Source of the DNA: Micrococcales bacterium UBA4448
GTDB taxonomy: Bacteria; Actinomycetota; Actinomycetes; Actinomycetales; Microbacteriaceae
Length of the DNA stretch: 6,706 bases
Reading direction: 5' to 3'
Assembly (NCBI GenBank): GCA_002390305.1
Contig: DGPE01000054.1
Coordinates: 1 to 6,706 of the forward strand
The position numbers were made by a program, and so were the translations under genes. Under the pieces are notes generated by a model. It saw nothing but the letters and a program-made list of their open reading frames with translations, did no database searches and had not been told where the DNA came from. Positions 1 to 5,435 of this stretch are shown piece by piece (the first letter of the stretch is position 1; each line of letters starts with the position of its first letter).

Positions 1-36
1 CACCCGGTAAGGTTACTTCACGAAAGATTTCGACAT

Positions 37-42
37 AAGGAG
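37..42 (+). promoter_or_regulatory. Shine-Dalgarno site of ppa
   Basis: AAGGAG, a six-base match to the anti-SD complement, sits nine bases before the ATG at 52 and fixes the pyrophosphatase start. Confidence 0.85.
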
Positions 43-51
43 CCCTAGTTC

Positions 52-537
52 ATGGCCGAATACCCCGCCGTTATTGAAATCCCTCGCGGGAGCCACAACA
101 AGTATGAGGTGGACCACGAAACGGGTCGAGTCTTTCTAGACCGTGTTCTCTACACGTCCTTTAGCTACCCCACGGACTACGGTTTCTTCGAAAACACTTT
201 GGGCCTTGATGGTGACCCCGTAGATCTGTTGTTGTTGGCGCAATACCCCTTGTTCCCCGGTGTGGGGGTATCTGTGCGTGTCGTGGGTGTCTTCAATATG
301 ACCGACGATGGCGGAAGCGACGCCAAAGTTATCGGTGTTCCCGCAGGGGACCCACGATGGGACCACATTCAGGATGTGAACGATGTGCCCGAATACACCC
401 GTAAGGCAATCGAGCACTTTTTTGAGCACTATAAGGATCTTGAACCCGGCAAATGGGTGAAGACCGAAGGCTGGGGCTCAGCAAGTGAAGCCGTCGCCAT
501 TGTGGAAGCTGGGATTAAGGCTTTCCCCGGGCACTAA
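52..537 (+). CDS. ppa: Inorganic pyrophosphatase (family I, soluble)
   Basis: Cytoplasmic enzyme that hydrolyses pyrophosphate to two phosphates, pulling biosynthetic reactions forward. The 161-residue protein matches the usual length of bacterial family I enzymes. The signature DGDPVDL lies at residues 53-59, giving metal-binding Asp53, Asp55 and Asp58. Further active-site equivalents are visible: Glu9, Lys17, Glu19, Arg31, Tyr43, Asp85, Asp90, Lys92 and the Tyr127-Lys128 pair in the block HFFEHYKDLEPGKWVK (122-137). No key residue is missing. The ATG start is supported by an AAGGAG Shine-Dalgarno sequence at 37-42, nine bases upstream. The 51 bases before it hold no clear promoter; one may lie outside the window. 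The stop codon is interleaved with that of the convergent M23 gene, so no terminator fits between them. The function call is very secure. Confidence 0.98.
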   Translation: MAEYPAVIEIPRGSHNKYEVDHETGRVFLDRVLYTSFSYPTDYGFFENTLGLDGDPVDLLLLAQYPLFPGVGVSVRVVGVFNMTDDGGSDAKVIGVPAGDPRWDHIQDVNDVPEYTRKAIEHFFEHYKDLEPGKWVKTEGWGSASEAVAIVEAGIKAFPGH

Positions 538-1757
538 CCCAGGCGAATGCCGCGGTTCAGGAAGAAGGGGTAGGGGTCCTGAGCGACCATGCTCTTCCTG
601 GTTTCTAAATGCAGGTGGCAGCCGGTAGAGCCACCGGTGGTACCGATTCGTCCGATGAGCTGACCCGTCACCACTGTTTGACCCAGGCTCACATAGAGCG
701 ATCCGCTTTGGAGGTGGGCATAACCGGTGGTGTAGCCATCATCGTGGGTGAGGCGAATAAAGTTACCCGAGGTTCCCAGCCACCCTGAGTAACTCACTCG
801 CCCTGAATATGCTGCATAGACCGGATTGCCACAGGATGTGGCTAAATCAATCCCCGCATGGAGGCGAGCGAAACCATAAATAGGGTGAATTCTCATTCCG
901 TAATTACTGGAGATATACCCACCCGAGGGCCTGGCCCAGCCTGATCCACTGATTTGACCCGGATCGATCATCCCGGCAATTTCTGCTTGGGCTCGGGCGA
1001 TGACACCTTTTTGATAATCAGCCTCAGTGGCTTCGCGCTGCTCGATGAGCACTTCTAATTGGGCTTCTAACCGTGCGCTATTGGCATATTGGGCTTCTAC
1101 TGCGTCATAAGCCCGCATCGCCGCCGCATTTGCTGATTCATAGGCCGCTTCTGCCAATACTTGGAGTTCTTCCCGAATTCCTCGGGCCACTTCAGCCTGA
1201 TCACTGAGAGATTGAGCTGCGTTTTGATCGGCAATTGCCCTGGCATAAATGCCATCCGTTTGTTCCGCAATCTTGGAGGCGTAGCCAATACGACTCAGAA
1301 GCGCCGTGGCATCATCACCGCTGACAAAGAGCGTGGCGGTGAGGTCCGCGCCACCGACCCGAGCTAATTCAGCAACAAACTGACCGGCCTTGAGTCGAGA
1401 TTCTTCGGCCAACACTTCGGCGGCATCTGCCTCGCTTTGCAGAAGTTGCTGCTTGTAGGTTGCTTCATCTAACTCGGTCAACGCTTCGTAATAGATCTCA
1501 CCCAGCCGTGCGGCTTCCATTTCAGCCTCTGCGGCGGCAACTTCGAGTTTTTCCAACAGGGCGGTGATCTCTTTGACCTTCTTTTCAGCTGAAGCAACAT
1601 CTTTTCTTGCTTCCTGAACTTCTTCCCACGTGGGGAATTCGTCAGCGTAGGCAGGTGAGGTCGCGGGAAGGCCCAGAGTCAGGATTAAGACCAGGGCAGA
1701 AAACGTAGCCGCCACCAGAAAAGGCAGGCGTGGATTAGACAACCTCACGTATTCCAC
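534..1757 (-). CDS. Secreted coiled-coil M23 (LytM) family metallopeptidase
   Basis: Predicted extracytoplasmic peptidoglycan endopeptidase of 407 residues. It has an N-terminal signal peptide (hydrophobic core about 11-30, likely cut after Ala38 in the AYA|DE motif). A long Ala/Glu/Lys-rich coiled coil spans about 42-265 and is interrupted near 140-165 by a short segment (ADLTATLFVSGDDATALL) like that of EnvC/PcsB-type proteins. The C-terminal LytM domain covers about 275-400. Zinc and catalytic residues are intact: His300 and Asp304 (HAGID), His348 (YAH), His381 and His383 (HLHLE). This suggests an active hydrolase rather than a degenerate activator like E. coli EnvC. Cys309 and Cys380 could form a disulfide. 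The start is GTG at 1757, with AAGGGG 11 bases upstream; a GTG three codons in is an alternative and leaves the signal peptide intact. A role in cell separation or wall remodelling is inferred from architecture. Confidence 0.92.
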   Translation of the reverse strand: MEYVRLSNPRLPFLVAATFSALVLILTLGLPATSPAYADEFPTWEEVQEARKDVASAEKKVKEITALLEKLEVAAAEAEMEAARLGEIYYEALTELDEATYKQQLLQSEADAAEVLAEESRLKAGQFVAELARVGGADLTATLFVSGDDATALLSRIGYASKIAEQTDGIYARAIADQNAAQSLSDQAEVARGIREELQVLAEAAYESANAAAMRAYDAVEAQYANSARLEAQLEVLIEQREATEADYQKGVIARAQAEIAGMIDPGQISGSGWARPSGGYISSNYGMRIHPIYGFARLHAGIDLATSCGNPVYAAYSGRVSYSGWLGTSGNFIRLTHDDGYTTGYAHLQSGSLYVSLGQTVVTGQLIGRIGTTGGSTGCHLHLETRKSMVAQDPYPFFLNRGIRLG

Positions 1758-1786
1758 GATAACCAGGACCCCTTGGTTTCCCCTGG
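1758..1786 (-). promoter_or_regulatory. Leader of the M23 gene: Shine-Dalgarno within a small hairpin
   Basis: Read on the minus strand, an AAGGGG Shine-Dalgarno candidate (plus coordinates 1769-1774) lies 11 bases before the GTG start. It sits inside a possible hairpin in which AACCAA (1773-1778) pairs with CTGGTT (1761-1766), including one G-T pair. The GGTTA-type element recurs once more upstream (plus-strand AACCAGG at 1761-1767 and 1805-1811). The pairing is visible but short, and any regulatory role is inference. Confidence 0.3.
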
Positions 1787-1820
1787 TGGCGCGCGGTGAG
1801 GATTAACCAGGCCGATTCGT

Positions 1821-1849
1821 TTGCATTAGTGGCCCGGCAACTCTAGACT
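1821..1849 (+). promoter_or_regulatory. Putative sigma-70-type promoter of the tRNA cluster
   Basis: TTGCAT (1821-1826) and TAGACT (1844-1849) are separated by exactly 17 bases, a good -35/-10 pair of actinobacterial housekeeping type. Transcription would start near 1856, about 25 bases before tRNA-Glu. A second -10-like hexamer, TATGAT at 1863-1868, lies 12 bases before the tRNA but has no good -35 partner. No other gene start downstream competes for this promoter before the tRNAs. Confidence 0.5.
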
Positions 1850-1880
1850 CAATCCCTGTTGCTATGATTGCAAAGTTCAA

Positions 1881-1953
1881 GGCCCCATCGTTTAGCGGCC
1901 TAGGACGCCGCCCTTTCACGGCGGTAGCACGGGTTCGAATCCCGTTGGGGTCA
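1881..1953 (+). tRNA. tRNA-Glu (anticodon UUC)
   Basis: A full 73-base cloverleaf is visible. The acceptor stem GGCCCCA (1881-1887) pairs with TGGGGTC (1946-1952), including one G-U at the second pair, with discriminator A1953. The anticodon stem CCGCC/GGCGG (1908-1912/1920-1924) closes the loop CTTTCAC with anticodon TTC at 1915-1917. The T stem ACGGG/CCCGT (1929-1933/1941-1945) closes the canonical loop TTCGAAT. CCA is not encoded. It is first in a Glu-Asp-Phe cluster, an order common in actinobacteria. Confidence 0.98.
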
Positions 1954-1956
1954 CAA

Positions 1957-1962
1957 TATAAT
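1957..1962 (+). promoter_or_regulatory. Perfect TATAAT hexamer in the Glu-Asp tRNA spacer
   Basis: A consensus -10 hexamer lies 10 bases before tRNA-Asp in a very AT-rich 19-base spacer. Seventeen bases upstream is TTCGAA (1934-1939), the T loop of tRNA-Glu, a weak -35 match. It may be an internal promoter for tRNA-Asp, or simply an AT-rich processing spacer. Confidence 0.25.
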
Positions 1963-1972
1963 TTAATAGCAT

Positions 1973-2046
1973 GGCCCTGTAGCGCAGTTGGTTAGCGTGC
2001 CGCCCTGTCACGGCGGAGGTCGCGGGTTCAAGTCCCGTCAGGGTCG
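1973..2046 (+). tRNA. tRNA-Asp (anticodon GUC)
   Basis: A 74-base cloverleaf. The acceptor GGCCCTG (1973-1979) pairs with CAGGGTC (2039-2045), and the discriminator G2046 is the expected identity base for aspartate tRNA. The anticodon stem CCGCC/GGCGG (2000-2004/2012-2016) encloses the loop CTGTCAC with anticodon GTC at 2007-2009. The T arm has the canonical loop TTCAAGT. CCA is not encoded. The anticodon arm is nearly identical to that of the neighbouring tRNA-Glu, differing by one base in the loop. Confidence 0.98.
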
Positions 2047-2054
2047 CGGAGATC

Positions 2055-2078
2055 AGAGCCTCTCGAAAGAGAGGCTCT
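2055..2078 (+). terminator. 10-bp perfect hairpin with GAAA tetraloop between tRNA-Asp and tRNA-Phe
   Basis: AGAGCCTCTC (2055-2064) and GAGAGGCTCT (2069-2078) pair perfectly around a GAAA (GNRA) tetraloop, followed by only two further T bases (2079-2080) before GG. The stem is strong enough for an intrinsic terminator but the U tract is short. It may terminate weakly, or it may guide processing of the tRNA precursor. The next tRNA begins 12 bases later with no obvious promoter of its own, which argues for partial read-through. Confidence 0.45.
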
Positions 2079-2089
2079 TTGGTCACCAT

Positions 2090-2162
2090 GGCTCTGTAGC
2101 TCAGTTGGTAGAGCGAACGACTGAAAATCGTTAGGTCACCGGATCGACGCCGGTCGGAGCCA
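2090..2162 (+). tRNA. tRNA-Phe (anticodon GAA)
   Basis: A 73-base cloverleaf. The acceptor GGCTCTG (2090-2096) pairs with CGGAGCC (2155-2161), with discriminator A2162. The anticodon stem AACGA/TCGTT (2116-2120/2128-2132) closes the loop CTGAAAA with anticodon GAA at 2123-2125. The T stem ACCGG/CCGGT (2138-2142/2150-2154) closes the loop ATCGACG, so the usual T at position 54 is A. The remainder (T55, C56, G57, A58) is canonical. CCA is not encoded. An EamA-type transporter gene starts 19 bases downstream. Confidence 0.97.
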
Positions 2163-2181
2163 CATTTGAAAGAGGCGGGCA

Positions 2182-3042
2182 ATGACCATTATTTTTGGTT
2201 TGTTGTCCGCCTTTTCCTATGGCTATGCAGACTTTGTTGGAGCACTGGCAGCAAGAAGAATCCGCGCCCTAGCAGCCACCACCTACTCATTTAGTTTTGG
2301 CTTAGTAATCGCAATGGTGCTCAGCATGTTCGTGGGAGCCGAATACCAGTCCAACACGGTGGTGGTGAGCATTTATGCCGGTATTTGCTCTGCAATTGCG
2401 ATCAGCTGCCTTTATGCCGCGCTAGCGCTCGGCCCAATTTCAATCGTCAGTCCGCTCACTGCTGTCATCTCGGCGATAGTTCCGGTGGTGTTTGACGTTT
2501 TCTCCGGGCAAGAGCTTTCCAGCTTCGTCCTAATTGCGGTCATTTTGATTTTGATTGCCGTGGTTTTGGTTGGGTTTGTTCCAGGAGAAAAAGTAAAGCT
2601 ACCCTCTGGGTTGGCAACTTTGTACTCGGTTGGTGCCGGGCTTGGCTTTTCAGGGATCTTTATATTCCTCGATGCAACCGGCGCCGATTCAGGGCTAGCA
2701 CCGCTGGTGATTATGCGCGCAGTTGGGCTCGCGCTTCTGCTGGCAGGGCTATTAGCCCTGTGGCTGATGCCCTCAAGGCAAAAACCTTTCATTGAGTCGC
2801 TCTCTGATTTCAAGCTGTTTGGGCTGGTATTACTGGCTGGAATTGGAGATGTGCTTGGAAACGTCGGATTTTTGGTTGCAACTCGCAATGGCGCTCTAGC
2901 AGTCGCTGCAGTATTGACCGCGCTTTACCCGGTCGGCACGATACTCTTAGCAAGGATTTTCCTCAAGGAACGCATTGCTCTTTCGCAAAGCTTTGGGATC
3001 GCGTTGGCCATTGGTGCCTGCGCCCTTCTAGCCCTGGGATAG
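2182..3042 (+). CDS. EamA/DMT-superfamily transporter, 10 predicted TM segments
   Basis: Inner-membrane protein of 286 residues with the two-repeat EamA fold of the drug/metabolite transporter superfamily. About ten hydrophobic segments are visible, near residues 2-20, 31-52, 60-82, 86-105, 113-133, 143-163, 172-196, 211-232, 238-257 and 265-285. The first repeat carries the typical GPISIVSPLTAVISAIVPVV stretch (84-103), the second LTALYPVGTILLARIFLKER (245-264). The substrate cannot be read from sequence; family members export amino acids, metabolites or drugs. The ATG at 2182 follows AGAGG at 2171-2175. It starts 19 bases after tRNA-Phe, so its mRNA probably comes from the tRNA transcript. 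The MFS exporter follows after 19 bases, suggesting one operon. Confidence 0.9.
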   Translation: MTIIFGLLSAFSYGYADFVGALAARRIRALAATTYSFSFGLVIAMVLSMFVGAEYQSNTVVVSIYAGICSAIAISCLYAALALGPISIVSPLTAVISAIVPVVFDVFSGQELSSFVLIAVILILIAVVLVGFVPGEKVKLPSGLATLYSVGAGLGFSGIFIFLDATGADSGLAPLVIMRAVGLALLLAGLLALWLMPSRQKPFIESLSDFKLFGLVLLAGIGDVLGNVGFLVATRNGALAVAAVLTALYPVGTILLARIFLKERIALSQSFGIALAIGACALLALG

Positions 3043-3061
3043 CAAGAAAGAAAGAATAAAA

Positions 3062-4669
3062 ATGTCAGCAAAAAAGCGCTGGATCGGTCTGGTCTTTATC
3101 TCCATGGCAATTTCCATTGTCATCATCGATGGAACAATCGTGAACACGATTTTCCCGGCAATCATCGATGAGCTGGACCTCTCTTCAACCGAGGTCCAGT
3201 GGGTTCAAGAAAGCTATGTTCTGGTTTTTGCGTCGCTTCTTCTAGTCTTCGGCTCGCTGGCTGACCGGTTTGGTCGGAAGCGTGTTCTGAACCTAGGCAT
3301 TGTGATTTTCATCATTGCTTCGGTGTGGGCGGGGCTCACAGATTCGGCAACCGAGCTGATTTTGGCCAGGGTCGCTCAGGGAGTTGGTGGCGCGATGGTG
3401 CTCCCGACCACTTTGTCTCTGGTGAATGCAAACTTCCAAGGAAAAGAGCGCGGCATTGCCTTCGCCATCTGGGGATCAACCATTGGTGGAATGGTTGCGG
3501 TTGGACCGGTGCTCGGTGGCTGGCTAGCAACGGATTTCACTTGGCGTTGGGCTTTCATGATCAACCTGCCACTTGGCATCATCATCTTGGCTGGGCTCTT
3601 GCTTCTGGTTCCAGAATCGAAGTCTCCGCAGCGAGCTGGGGCTATCGACTGGATTGGTGCCGCGATTTCAGTTGTGATGTTTTCTACCCTGGTCTTCGGT
3701 CTTATCGAGGGGCGCATTTATGGCTGGTGGAATCAGACCGATAAGCAATTTTCCCTCGGTGACTTCGTCTGGCCGGCAGATTCAATTTCGGTCATCCCAG
3801 TTGCACTTGCAATCTTCCTAGTCTCGGCAGTGGCATTTGTGCGCTGGGAACTTAGGCGTGAGAAGTCAGGCAAGAATGTGATTCTTGATTTGAACCTGTT
3901 CTCTATCACCTCGTTCAGAAACGGCTCGATTGCCGCCGGAATTATCTCAATGGGTGAGTTTGGAATTCTGTTCGCTCTGCCACTTTGGTTGCAGAACGTG
4001 CTTGGGCTTTCACCAATTAGCTCGGGCCTTGTCTTGCTCTGGCTGGCCGCCGGTGCGTTTTTGGCTTCCGGTGTTGGTGGAGCACTCAGTGGCAAGCTGC
4101 CCGCTGCCAGAGCTGTCCAGATTGGTGTTTTGCTCGAGCTGGTCGCAGTTATCGGTATTGCACTATTTGCCAGCACTGGAACCGGTTGGGTGCTGGTTGC
4201 ACCGTTCTTGCTTGTATATGGAATTGGAATCGGTCTTGCCACCGCTCAGCTAACCGGCGTGATCATGATCGATGTTCCGATGGAGCAAAACGGCCAGGCT
4301 TCAGGTTCGCAGTCAACTGTTCGTCAGGTTGGATCCGCTCTGGGTATTGCCGTTCTTGGCTCAATGCTGTTCACCGGCGTGCAGGGAAATTTAGAGACCA
4401 GGTTGGAAACAACCGGACTGAGTGCCTCGCAACAGGCTCAAGTCGTTGAACTGGTCGTTGATTCTGCCGGTGGTGCAATTCCAGTCTTGGATGACATTTT
4501 GCTGCCGCAACAGGTTTCCCAAGAGGTGGTTGATGCGGTTGCCTACGAATCAGGTGAAGCCTTCACTCAAGGAGTTCACCTGGCAGCCTGGGCTGCCGGA
4601 GGGTTCTTGCTGCTGGGCTTCCTGTCAACCTTCAGGCTTGGCAGAAAAAACGAGGTAAAGGCCGGCTAG
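3062..4669 (+). CDS. MFS drug exporter, DHA2 (EmrB/QacA) type, 14 TM
   Basis: Proton-driven efflux pump of the inner membrane, 535 residues, the usual length for 14-TM DHA2 members. TM1 carries the family motif with Asp23, Asn28 and Pro32 (IDGTIVNTIFPAI). Motif A is GSLADRFGRKR at 64-74 between TM2 and TM3. Motif B has Arg103 and Gln106-Gly107. Motif C, the antiporter signature, is GGMVAVGPVLGGWL at 142-155. A hydrophilic loop near 220-245 splits the hydrophobic segments. These features point to multidrug or natural-product export; the substrate is unknown. The ATG at 3062 is preceded by a purine-rich AAGAAAGAAAG stretch rather than a clear Shine-Dalgarno. It follows the EamA gene by 19 bases and ends in a stop interleaved with the TipAS-like gene on the other strand. 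Confidence 0.93.
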   Translation: MSAKKRWIGLVFISMAISIVIIDGTIVNTIFPAIIDELDLSSTEVQWVQESYVLVFASLLLVFGSLADRFGRKRVLNLGIVIFIIASVWAGLTDSATELILARVAQGVGGAMVLPTTLSLVNANFQGKERGIAFAIWGSTIGGMVAVGPVLGGWLATDFTWRWAFMINLPLGIIILAGLLLLVPESKSPQRAGAIDWIGAAISVVMFSTLVFGLIEGRIYGWWNQTDKQFSLGDFVWPADSISVIPVALAIFLVSAVAFVRWELRREKSGKNVILDLNLFSITSFRNGSIAAGIISMGEFGILFALPLWLQNVLGLSPISSGLVLLWLAAGAFLASGVGGALSGKLPAARAVQIGVLLELVAVIGIALFASTGTGWVLVAPFLLVYGIGIGLATAQLTGVIMIDVPMEQNGQASGSQSTVRQVGSALGIAVLGSMLFTGVQGNLETRLETTGLSASQQAQVVELVVDSAGGAIPVLDDILLPQQVSQEVVDAVAYESGEAFTQGVHLAAWAAGGFLLLGFLSTFRLGRKNEVKAG

Positions 4670-5004
4670 AGGTTTTTATCTGCGAACTCGATAACCGCGT
4701 CGTAGATGTATTTTCCTAGGCCCTCGCGAACACCCTCATAGCTGTCGCGATAGCCGGTTGGTAGCACATAACTCATAGCCAATGATTTATAAGCTTCTTT
4801 ATCTGGCTGCCAGAACTTTGAGCAAAAATCAAAGTGCTCTTTGACTGCCGCTTGCATCTCAGCGGAGTCTGACGAGAGCCCGGCATCAAGGTTTGCAGCC
4901 ATCTTCTTTGTGATCGCACTGAACTGCGAGTTGAACTGACTGTTCTGTTCCTGGGTGTAGTTATTTTGGTAATAACTGCCGGCGATAAAACTGTTCTGGT
5001 CCAT
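4666..5004 (-). CDS. Stand-alone TipAS-like domain protein, no DNA-binding part
   Basis: Small soluble protein of 112 residues resembling the TipAS ligand-binding domain found at the C-terminus of MerR-type regulators such as TipAL, which binds thiopeptide antibiotics. Seen: a helix like YTQEQNSQFNSQF (16-28), LDAGLSSDS (39-47), the EHFDFCSKFWQP block (56-67), LAMSYVLPTGYRDSYE (75-90) and GLGKYIYDAV (95-104). By eye these match the order of TipAS helices. The MerR head is absent and the first TipAS helix appears missing. The position of the thiopeptide-linking Cys of TipAL appears to be Ser74; the only cysteine is Cys61. ATG at 5004 is the first possible ATG in frame and lacks a Shine-Dalgarno. 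It lies convergent to a drug exporter, so ligand sensing or sequestration is plausible but unproven. Confidence 0.7.
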   Translation of the reverse strand: MDQNSFIAGSYYQNNYTQEQNSQFNSQFSAITKKMAANLDAGLSSDSAEMQAAVKEHFDFCSKFWQPDKEAYKSLAMSYVLPTGYRDSYEGVREGLGKYIYDAVIEFADKNL

Positions 5005-5051
5005 TGGGGAAATTCTAATTGGGGACTCTATTGATTGGTTAGGCTCTAAAT
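5005..5051. promoter_or_regulatory. Divergent promoter region, possibly leaderless on both sides
   Basis: This 47-base gap separates two divergent genes. On the minus strand TAGAAT (plus 5012-5017) ends seven bases before the ATG of the TipAS-like gene. On the plus strand TAGGCT (5040-5045) ends six bases before the GTG of the first crcB gene. Both fit TANNNT -10 elements whose transcription would begin at or within a base of the start codon, and neither gene has a clear Shine-Dalgarno. The -35 boxes are not convincing. No fluoride riboswitch consensus fits in this gap. Confidence 0.4.
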
Positions 5052-5435
5052 GTGTCGACCAACATGAGAATGGCCGGGTATGTCTTCATTGGAGGCGCCC
5101 TTGGAACAATGCTCCGATATTTGCTATCGGAGCTTGTCACTCTAAACATTTCTTTTCCAACCGGTGAACTGATTGCTCTGACAGTCGTGAACCTGTTAGG
5201 GGCACATTTCCTTGGCCTAACCGCAAGGCTCCCCTATTTTCAGACTCTTTGGTGCAAATGGCTTTGGGCATACGGCTTTGCCGGCGGATTCACGACCATG
5301 AGCGCGGTGACGCTGTTTATTGACATCAACGGCCTGTCCTGGGAGATCTTCGCAATGCTATTTGCTGGCATTGCCTCCTACGCAGCCGGTTGGCACCTAG
5401 GTAGAAGAGTGCAGCAGAAGGCCGATGCCAAATGA
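5052..5435 (+). CDS. crcB: Fluoride channel subunit Fluc/CrcB (first of pair)
   Basis: Membrane subunit of the Fluc fluoride channel, which lets fluoride leave the cytoplasm. At 127 residues it has the family's four TM helices (about 8-29, 38-57, 67-90, 97-116). Family motifs are GGALGTMLRY (14-23), VVNLLGAHFLG (45-55, pore Asn47) and GFAGGFTTMS (75-84). The usual TTFSTF 'F-box' reads TTMSAV, so both pore phenylalanine positions are replaced (Met83, Val86). Positive charges sit at the N-terminus (Arg6), in loop 2-3 (Arg59, Lys69) and at the C-terminus (Arg118, Arg119, Lys123, Lys127), predicting both ends inside. The start is uncertain: GTG 5052, ATG 5064 or ATG 5070 all precede the first motif. 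The gene overlaps the second crcB by ATGA. Confidence 0.93.
   Translation: MSTNMRMAGYVFIGGALGTMLRYLLSELVTLNISFPTGELIALTVVNLLGAHFLGLTARLPYFQTLWCKWLWAYGFAGGFTTMSAVTLFIDINGLSWEIFAMLFAGIASYAAGWHLGRRVQQKADAK

Noticed and set aside
2138..2162. tRNA-Phe 3' end as an integration (att) site
   Set aside because: No direct repeat of the tRNA 3' end was found downstream in the window and there is no integrase gene.
1916..2182. An 88-codon open frame on the minus strand across the tRNA cluster
   Set aside because: It is antisense to three tRNAs. Its GLEPATSAVTGRHANQLRY-type text is a well-known artefact of translating tRNA genes backwards.
2412..2888. A 158-codon minus-strand open frame inside the EamA gene
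   Set aside because: It is a shadow of a transporter gene with strong hydrophobic codon pattern; its Ser/Thr/Pro-rich translation has no domain features and no ribosome binding site was recognised.
3325..4658. Several plus- and minus-strand open frames inside the MFS gene
   Set aside because: All overlap a full-length 14-TM exporter with intact motifs; the alternative frames give low-complexity translations without family resemblance.
4661..4677. GCCGGC palindrome followed by five T residues at the MFS gene end as a terminator
   Set aside because: The six-base palindrome cannot form a usable stem-loop, and the T run lies inside the coding end of the opposite gene.
5005..5051. A possible fluoride riboswitch before the crcB genes
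   Set aside because: The gap is only 47 bases and lacks the conserved GAUGG and CUGAUGA-type blocks of the crcB motif.
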